DNA from: JAHBNG01 sp039028975
Lineage (GTDB): Bacteria > Chloroflexota > Anaerolineae > Caldilineales > Caldilineaceae
Direction: 5' to 3'
Assembly: GCA_039028975.1 (NCBI GenBank)
Contig: JBCCHB010000065.1
Span: forward strand, 1-64,000
DNA length: 64,000 nucleotides
Every line of letters begins with the position of its first letter. The stretch's first letter is position 1. Under the pieces are notes generated by a model. It saw nothing but the letters and a program-made list of their open reading frames with translations, had not been told where the DNA came from and made no database searches. A program made the translations under genes and the position numbers. Shown in pieces: positions 58,862 to 64,000 of the stretch.

Positions 58862-60220
58862 TTACTGCAAAAAGTCCCCACTTTGTATCTGCCAATCAGA
58901 TAAGATAGCAGATAAGCGTGCGACCTCCGCTTGGTAGGCTCTTTCACCAGACAGATCCTTTAATTCCCAAGGATCATCCTTTATGTGAAACAGTTGAATT
59001 CGATCCGACCCCTTCCTTGTAATAGGTGAAGGGGTGTATTGAATATATTTCCACTCACCGTCTGTCACCATCCGCTGCACATCCCGATAGACGGAGAGGA
59101 CGCTCTCTCGTCCTTTCGTCTCTTGCCCACGCATCTGTGGGACAAGTGTTTCACCTTCTACAGTGGATGGGGTGGGTACTTGGGCCAACCCACAAAGCGT
59201 GGGAAAGATGTCCATTTGATAGGCCAGACCATGAACCTCTTGCCCGACAGGGATACTTGGTCCCGAGATGATCAGTGGGATGCGCACACTGTGATCATAC
59301 ATGTTCTGCTTACCCATTAGGCCATGTTGCCCCACAGATAGACCGTGATCTGACGTATAAACCACAATCGTATTCTCATCGAAACCGCAGGTAGCGAGTG
59401 AATCAAGGAGCCGCTGGATTTGGTTGTCCTGATGGGTGATCATGGCATAGTAGTCTGCCATATGTCGTTGAATGGCTTGATGGGTACGTGGGAAGGCCGT
59501 TAAGGTTTCATCACGAAGCACCATATCACCATTGTCAAAAGGATGCTCTGTAGCAAAGTTCGGCGGTATGGGCATCTCGTCAGGGAGATACATATGGCTG
59601 TAAGGTGCAGGGGCCATTCGTGGGTCATGGGGTGATGTTAGGGAGACATAAAGGAAAAATGGCTCATCATCACCTAAACCCTCTGCTGCATGACTCGCCA
59701 AGAAATCAATGGCTGTGTCACAAAATAGCTCGGTAGAGAAGCCGGTTGCTCGGGTTCGGTTCTCAGCGGGGTAGGCACCTGAGGGATCGTATTGATGAAC
59801 CGGAACCCGATCTTGGTCGCACATCCCCCCAAAGAAGATATTGCCACCGTCGGCGAAGCAACGATTAAATGAAGCCCTGTCGTTATGCCACTTGCCTGTG
59901 CCAAAGGTGGAATAACCGTTCGAACGAAATGTCTCTGGTAAGAGCGTGAAGGAGGGATCGATAGTTAGATGGCTGCCTCCTTCCACCATTGCACCTGGCG
60001 TCGCCCGAAAAACGCTGGCACCAGTGTGGACGGCCGCTCGGGTGGGGACACAAACGGCCCCTGATAGTCCACCCATAATGTACGTATGCCGAAAAGCGGT
60101 TCCTTGTCGTGCCAAGCTATCAAGTGCAGGTGTCTGGACAACCGGATCACCAAAGGCGCCGACGGCGTCATGACGATGATCATCGGCGATGATAAAGAGG
60201 ATATTGGGTCTTTCTGACAT
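58862..60220 (-). CDS. Sulfatase (type I, cysteine-type)
   Basis: The 452-residue sulfatase has C57-V-P-T-R61 (SGAVCVPTRAAVHTG) as the formylglycine site, with D13-D14 at the N-terminus and TSDHGLSVGQHGLMGKQNMYDHSVRIPLI later. AGGAG lies before the ATG. No signal peptide. It differs from the two neighbours in sequence, so the three sulfatases are not recent copies of each other. A substrate-specific role, perhaps a different sulfate position, is an inference. Confidence 0.9.
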   Translation of the reverse strand: MSERPNILFIIADDHRHDAVGAFGDPVVQTPALDSLARQGTAFRHTYIMGGLSGAVCVPTRAAVHTGASVFRATPGAMVEGGSHLTIDPSFTLLPETFRSNGYSTFGTGKWHNDRASFNRCFADGGNIFFGGMCDQDRVPVHQYDPSGAYPAENRTRATGFSTELFCDTAIDFLASHAAEGLGDDEPFFLYVSLTSPHDPRMAPAPYSHMYLPDEMPIPPNFATEHPFDNGDMVLRDETLTAFPRTHQAIQRHMADYYAMITHQDNQIQRLLDSLATCGFDENTIVVYTSDHGLSVGQHGLMGKQNMYDHSVRIPLIISGPSIPVGQEVHGLAYQMDIFPTLCGLAQVPTPSTVEGETLVPQMRGQETKGRESVLSVYRDVQRMVTDGEWKYIQYTPSPITRKGSDRIQLFHIKDDPWELKDLSGERAYQAEVARLSAILSDWQIQSGDFLQ

Positions 60221-60338
60221 ACATTCTCCTATTGAATACTCAGCAGTCCGCAGACAGCTTGTCCCCGTGAAGACAGGGATTGGTCGCTTAGTCCACAGTC
60301 GGTGCTGTCGATGTCACGCCTATTACGGTCTACTGGTG

Positions 60339-61301
60339 CTAATACCACAGCCCACTCGTGTAGCGCCAGCGTGGGCGCTGCGCCACGCGTGCCAAGTCAG
60401 CAGGAGCAAATTGCCAAACGGGTTCTTCTTCCATCACAATGGCTGGTGCTTCCTTTCCAGCTAGCGCATAGAGCCGCTCTATACGGTCGTCCGTATTGGG
60501 ATGGGTACGAAAGATGGAGGGATTTGGCTCTCGGTGTCCTGGCACGAGCACTTGGCGCAGAAGGTTAGTCTGGGTGTGCTCTAATTTACTAAGTGCGCTA
60601 GCTAGCCCTTCTGGATCACCCGTAAGCTCTACGGCACCCACGTCGGCATCGAATTCTCGGGTTCGTGAAAGGGCCAATTGGAGCAGATCGACAAGAATGG
60701 GCGTAATAATTAGCATTAGAATGCCAAACCAGGGAATTACACTATAGCCCATAAAGAGCAAGGGAAGATTGATTATGAGTAGAAACTTGCCCACAGACGA
60801 AAAGAGGTGTGTAACCCGACTGATGATATCGGCAAAGCCCATCACCCACATATCGTTATGATCGACGTGGCTTAATTCATGGGCCAAAACCCCTACCACT
60901 TCTTGTAAATTTAGATTGCGTAGTAAACCATCGGTCAATCCAATGGCGGCGTTCTTGTCCACGCCAACCGCAAAGGCATTGAGCATCTGGCTAGGAACGT
61001 AATAGAGCTGAGGAACAGTCTTCAACTCTGCCCGTTGAGACAAAATTTCGGTCAGTCGATATAGTTGAGGTGCTTCCCGTTTGCTCAAGGGGCGGGCGTT
61101 GTAGAGACGCATGACGAGTTGCGGTGAAATTCGTTGCCCAACGAAAAGCAGAATGAGACCGATGATCATCATCCAGACCAGACCAGTCGTGCCAAAGAGC
61201 GAGTAGCCAAGTAGAGCCAACAGAGCCAGCATGGCAACAATTAACAATATCGAATGGAGGACGTTGCGGATACGGTGATTATGGGTTCGATTCTCAATCA
61301 T
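60339..61301 (-). CDS. htpX: HtpX-like membrane zinc metalloprotease
   Basis: The 320-residue protein has two hydrophobic N-terminal segments (residues ~13-56), the zinc motif HELSH (H141-E142-x-x-H145) and two more membrane segments (~165-210). The third ligand is probably in SRTREFDAD. HtpX removes misfolded membrane proteins. It sits alone between sulfatases with no obvious functional link. Confidence 0.88.
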   Translation of the reverse strand: MIENRTHNHRIRNVLHSILLIVAMLALLALLGYSLFGTTGLVWMMIIGLILLFVGQRISPQLVMRLYNARPLSKREAPQLYRLTEILSQRAELKTVPQLYYVPSQMLNAFAVGVDKNAAIGLTDGLLRNLNLQEVVGVLAHELSHVDHNDMWVMGFADIISRVTHLFSSVGKFLLIINLPLLFMGYSVIPWFGILMLIITPILVDLLQLALSRTREFDADVGAVELTGDPEGLASALSKLEHTQTNLLRQVLVPGHREPNPSIFRTHPNTDDRIERLYALAGKEAPAIVMEEEPVWQFAPADLARVAQRPRWRYTSGLWY

Positions 61302-61473
61302 GGGTTGGTCGTTTAGGAATCGGAATTAAATAACTTGTGCATAAGATCTCTCAATCCTTCGAGATGACATGCCCAACTTATTTAATGCTCATTCCTTAGT
61401 CTGTTAGTCAGTGAATAATCTAGGTCAGTACATGCACCACGTATCGTAGTCCATCTATTTTCCAGGAACAGCC

Positions 61474-62826
61474 TTAAGAATTTATCTCGATGACGGAATC
61501 TCGAGGGGAGTGGCCGTCTGGGTCGTTGATTTTACTACCCATGGGTGCAGCAACTTGTCCCGATTCAAGCAATGGATCATCCGTATCAGTCATCCATCTA
61601 TCCAGCCGTTCATTCAGCTCAGAGAGAATTCCACTCTTGCTCGGATCCGCCACGAGGTTGTTCATCTCATGGGGATCAAAGAGTAAGTCGTAGAGCATCT
61701 CTTGTTCTCGGGTTTGTTGACGCCATTCATGCTCTAACAAAAATTCTTTGGAGGGCGTGTCATCAACGTTTGGCAAAACCAAGTGGGCACGATTGTCATA
61801 ACGACGGATGTACTTATAGCGCTCTGTGCGGACCGCTCGCATCGGTTCATAGGCAGCATGATAGTTTACTTCAGCAAAGACCTCCTGATGAATCTGCGGC
61901 ACGTCACCAGATATGAGCGGTTGAAGTGCTTGGCCTTGCACGAATTCAGGCACTTCAATGCCACATGCTTGATATGCGGTAGGCACCAGATCAATTAAGC
62001 TGACCATAGAGTCAATGGTTTGCCCTTGAGGAAAGCCAGGCCCCCGAACCAGCAGATAGACAGCCGTGCCTCGATCCGTCAGATTACACATGTGCTGAGG
62101 AAATTGCAACCCATGATCAGAGAAACAGAAGACAACTGTATTCTCAGCCAACCCCGTTTCATCCAACGCCTGTAGCACTGCGCCATAAGCGTTATCCATG
62201 ATGCGGGCCGCGGAACGAAGATCGGCGGCTTCCGCGCGGGTCACTGGCCAGTCAGGAAAAGATGTGACAGGCGAAAGATAACGAGCATCCTCTGACGGAT
62301 AGCGATCTGGCTCAGCTTCTGGAAAAGGTCTGTGAGTCTCATTCAGTCCCATGGAGAGGAAGAAGGGAGTGTTTGGTTCATTATGCGAGTAATTGCGGAG
62401 GAAATCTGCGACAGCCGATGCAGCCCCCAACTTGTCCATTGTCTCTGGATAGTTCGTGTCGTCCCGAGAGAGAATTTGCTCGTAGCCGACAGTTGCCGTA
62501 TCGAGTGCCGTATGCTCTACACCAGCAACTGCTGTATGGTACCCATTTGCCTTCACGACTCGAGCAATATGTTGCTCATAATCAGCCATGGGGAAGCCGC
62601 GATGCGCCAGCCCCAACATCCCAGCAGAATGAGCAAACATACCGCTCAAAAAAGCAGCTCGGCTTGGTGAACAGGTAGGGGCAGCTGCAAACGCTTTTCT
62701 AAAGAGCACGCCTTCCTTGGCTAACCGCATCAGATTCGGTGTGGGAATCGTGTAGCCATAAGGCTGCACAAACTGCCCTGTATTGTGAGAGTGCATAAAG
62801 AGAATATTGGGACGTAGATTTGCCAT
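61474..62826 (-). CDS. Sulfatase, heparan-N-sulfatase-like branch
   Basis: The 450-residue protein carries C52-S-P-S-R56 (APTCSPSRAAFLSG) as the formylglycine site. The usual DD pair at the N-terminus is replaced by HSHNTG (H14, N15), as in sulfamidase-type members. NETHRPFPE and FSDHGLQFPQHM give the other metal residues. The start codon lies three bases from a family A element, whose GGAGCTGAG is the only ribosome-binding-like sequence upstream (about 10 nt). No signal peptide. Sulfamidate or sulfate ester substrates are possible. Confidence 0.85.
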   Translation of the reverse strand: MANLRPNILFMHSHNTGQFVQPYGYTIPTPNLMRLAKEGVLFRKAFAAAPTCSPSRAAFLSGMFAHSAGMLGLAHRGFPMADYEQHIARVVKANGYHTAVAGVEHTALDTATVGYEQILSRDDTNYPETMDKLGAASAVADFLRNYSHNEPNTPFFLSMGLNETHRPFPEAEPDRYPSEDARYLSPVTSFPDWPVTRAEAADLRSAARIMDNAYGAVLQALDETGLAENTVVFCFSDHGLQFPQHMCNLTDRGTAVYLLVRGPGFPQGQTIDSMVSLIDLVPTAYQACGIEVPEFVQGQALQPLISGDVPQIHQEVFAEVNYHAAYEPMRAVRTERYKYIRRYDNRAHLVLPNVDDTPSKEFLLEHEWRQQTREQEMLYDLLFDPHEMNNLVADPSKSGILSELNERLDRWMTDTDDPLLESGQVAAPMGSKINDPDGHSPRDSVIEINS

Positions 62827-62828
62827 CT

Positions 62829-62850
62829 AGACTCAGCTCCGTTTGAATAC
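62829..62850 (-). repeat. One end of a family A element at a sulfatase start
   Basis: GACTCAGCTCCGTTTGAATAC is the family A left end; on the minus strand it reads AAACGGAGCTGAG and places GGAG about 10 nt before the sulfatase ATG. Confidence 0.6.
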
Positions 62851-62908
62851 CTGCCAATTATATTCGGGACGACTCAACCATCCAACATTCACCACCCACA
62901 ATCAGCCA

Positions 62909-63805
62909 TCAACTCTTTGATGCTGCAATGTGCTGGGCAATCTGATCGGCAAAGCGGGTTTCGCTATTGTCTTCAGGCACGTACCCGATCACTTTACGAG
63001 CATTGACGATGCTCCAGAAGGCATGGGTATTGTCACTGATGCCGTAGAAGATCTGAAAAGGCACGCCATGTTCATCGCGGATATCTTCTGTCTCAATACT
63101 CTTGACAAAGAGCTGCTGCATGTCTCGGTCGCTGATATAGACACCCAACGAGCGTCGCATACAGCGTAGATCTCCCAGCGAACACGCGGCCACGTCTGTC
63201 TCGCGCGGGCCACCGATGCGAATCTGCACGTTCTCTAACTGATGGCCAGCTTCTGGAGCGGCTCCGGAGGTGAAGCTACTGTTGGGACGTGCCTGTTTGC
63301 CCGTCGCAAAGACAAATCCCAAATGTTCGTAAACCTCTTTCGCCCAGCCATAGTAGTTATCAGAGAGTGCCCGGCCGTTGGGATCCACAAAGTCCCAATC
63401 GCCATCCAAGATCAACGGTTCATAGTAATCTGCGGCATGATTGGATGAAGCGACCACGACCCGCCCGACACCCTCTTCCAAGGAGGTTTGGTAGATATTG
63501 TAGGCCATTTGCACATTGGCAAACTCATCGTCAAATCGTTGGTCGGAAGAGCGAGACGCCCGCGGATTGGAATTGCCCACAAAGGCAAAGTGGACAACCG
63601 CATCGCAGCCTTGAAAGTGTTGCCTGTAAGCATCTCGATTCTTATCAACTAGATCGGCAATCTGGACATCAGGCATCACTTCGCCCGCACGGTTGGTATT
63701 CCGCACATCGAGTAAAACCACATCATATCGTTCTTGCAGTGCGGGGAGTACTTGACCAGCAATCTTGCCGCAAGCTCCGGTAACGAGCACTTTTCGTCGT
63801 GTCAT
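62909..63805 (-). CDS. Extended SDR-family NAD-dependent epimerase/dehydrogenase (uronate-dehydrogenase-like)
   Basis: The 298-residue enzyme has the Rossmann motif VLVTGACGKIAGQV (residues ~6-19) and the catalytic YYGWAKEVYE (Tyr-x3-Lys). SSNHAADYYE is close to the sequence of uronate dehydrogenases, which oxidise glucuronate or galacturonate to lactones. AAAGGA precedes the ATG. The start overlaps the stop of the upstream gene on the minus strand by four bases. With the nearby sulfatases it fits acidic sugar breakdown. Confidence 0.8.
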   Translation of the reverse strand: MTRRKVLVTGACGKIAGQVLPALQERYDVVLLDVRNTNRAGEVMPDVQIADLVDKNRDAYRQHFQGCDAVVHFAFVGNSNPRASRSSDQRFDDEFANVQMAYNIYQTSLEEGVGRVVVASSNHAADYYEPLILDGDWDFVDPNGRALSDNYYGWAKEVYEHLGFVFATGKQARPNSSFTSGAAPEAGHQLENVQIRIGGPRETDVAACSLGDLRCMRRSLGVYISDRDMQQLFVKSIETEDIRDEHGVPFQIFYGISDNTHAFWSIVNARKVIGYVPEDNSETRFADQIAQHIAASKS

Positions 63806-64000
63806 TGTGTTTCCTTTGGTGTGAATGAAGTAATCGTACTTTTGGGCGGCTGATCCGCCAATCTCTTTTCCAGTTGGGTAATTCGTTCACCCTGGGTAAC
63901 GATAAGCTCTGCCAAAAAACCAACCAGCAACAGCAAAACGCTGATAACTGTTAAAATTCCAGCCGCTATAAAAATGGGTCGTTTTTGGGTATCCGTCAGA
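63802..64000 (-). CDS. C-terminal fragment of a membrane protein, probably a family 2 glycosyltransferase
   Basis: On the minus strand the frame is open from the window edge to a TGA at 63802-63804, about 65 residues. It begins TDTQKRPIFIAAGILTVISV and continues LLLLVGFLAELIVTQGERITQLEKRLA, a membrane segment followed by a short coiled coil. This RP-(I/L)-F-I-x-G-x-x-x-x-x-x-x-x-LL--G-LAE pattern is the usual C-terminus of dolichol-phosphate-mannosyltransferase-like GT2 proteins. Only the last part is in the window, so the family is inferred from a short stretch. Its stop overlaps the SDR start, so the two are co-expressed. Confidence 0.5.
   Translation of the reverse strand, partial: LTDTQKRPIFIAAGILTVISVLLLLVGFLAELIVTQGERITQLEKRLADQPPKSTITSFTPKETQ

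Overview
The window looks like a piece of a Chloroflexota chromosome (Anaerolineae/Caldilineales-like), about half G+C. This assignment is inferred from gene content and was not computed. The clues are a TIGR03960/TIGR03936 radical-SAM pair, a LarA-like DUF2088 protein, a DUF4058 protein, secreted proteins ending in a short (I/V)(Y/F)LP(I/L) tail, several sulfatases without signal peptides, and the C-terminal remnant of a large extracellular protein at 5064-5528. There are no rRNA or tRNA genes, CRISPR arrays, phage genes or transposase genes.

Layout. 1-4784: secreted or surface proteins, three of which end in an IYLP/IFLP-type tail, followed by a decayed gene remnant. 5778-13156: sugar-acid catabolism (an IlvD/EDD-family dehydratase, a KDPG-type aldolase and a LarA-like protein) interrupted by a large secreted protein with a triplicated domain and an SH3b-like domain. 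13252-18334: DUF4058, a sortase-like lipoprotein that lacks the catalytic cysteine, DUF3052 and a long U32 protein. 18581-24075: a PhnW-like aminotransferase translationally coupled to threonine synthase, arylamine N-acetyltransferase, TrmB and an RlmI-like methyltransferase. 24288-27178: a compact aroB-fic-aroQ operon. 27330-36067: a solute-binding lipoprotein, the radical-SAM pair, a DUF4349 lipoprotein, an unknown membrane protein and a PP2A-type phosphatase.

36335-42335 is an assimilatory sulfate-reduction cluster on the minus strand: siroheme synthesis (precorrin-2 dehydrogenase), CysH-type reductase, a TrpD-like protein, an unknown 184-residue protein and a siroheme sulfite/nitrite reductase with a long C-terminal extension. 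43386-50119 holds scattered single genes (TadE-like, PfkB kinase, DUF937, DinB, an enolase-superfamily dehydratase, a [2Fe-2S] ferredoxin). 50436-56846 holds a Gfo/Idh/MocA oxidoreductase, an endonuclease/exonuclease/phosphatase-family membrane protein, a histidine kinase, GalT and a TPM-domain protein. 56885-63805 carries three sulfatases, HtpX and a uronate-dehydrogenase-like SDR. The window ends inside what is probably a family 2 glycosyltransferase.

The genes suggest an organism that takes apart sulfated or acidic carbohydrates: sulfatases remove sulfate, and oxidoreductases, dehydratases and an aldolase process the sugar acids. It also assimilates sulfate itself. The most unusual structure is not a gene. 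Several families of roughly 80-180 bp palindromic, MITE-like elements are scattered between genes. They are sometimes nested in one another and several times overlap gene ends, where they supply start regions, a stop codon or a possible ribosome-binding site. No element carries an obvious transposase.
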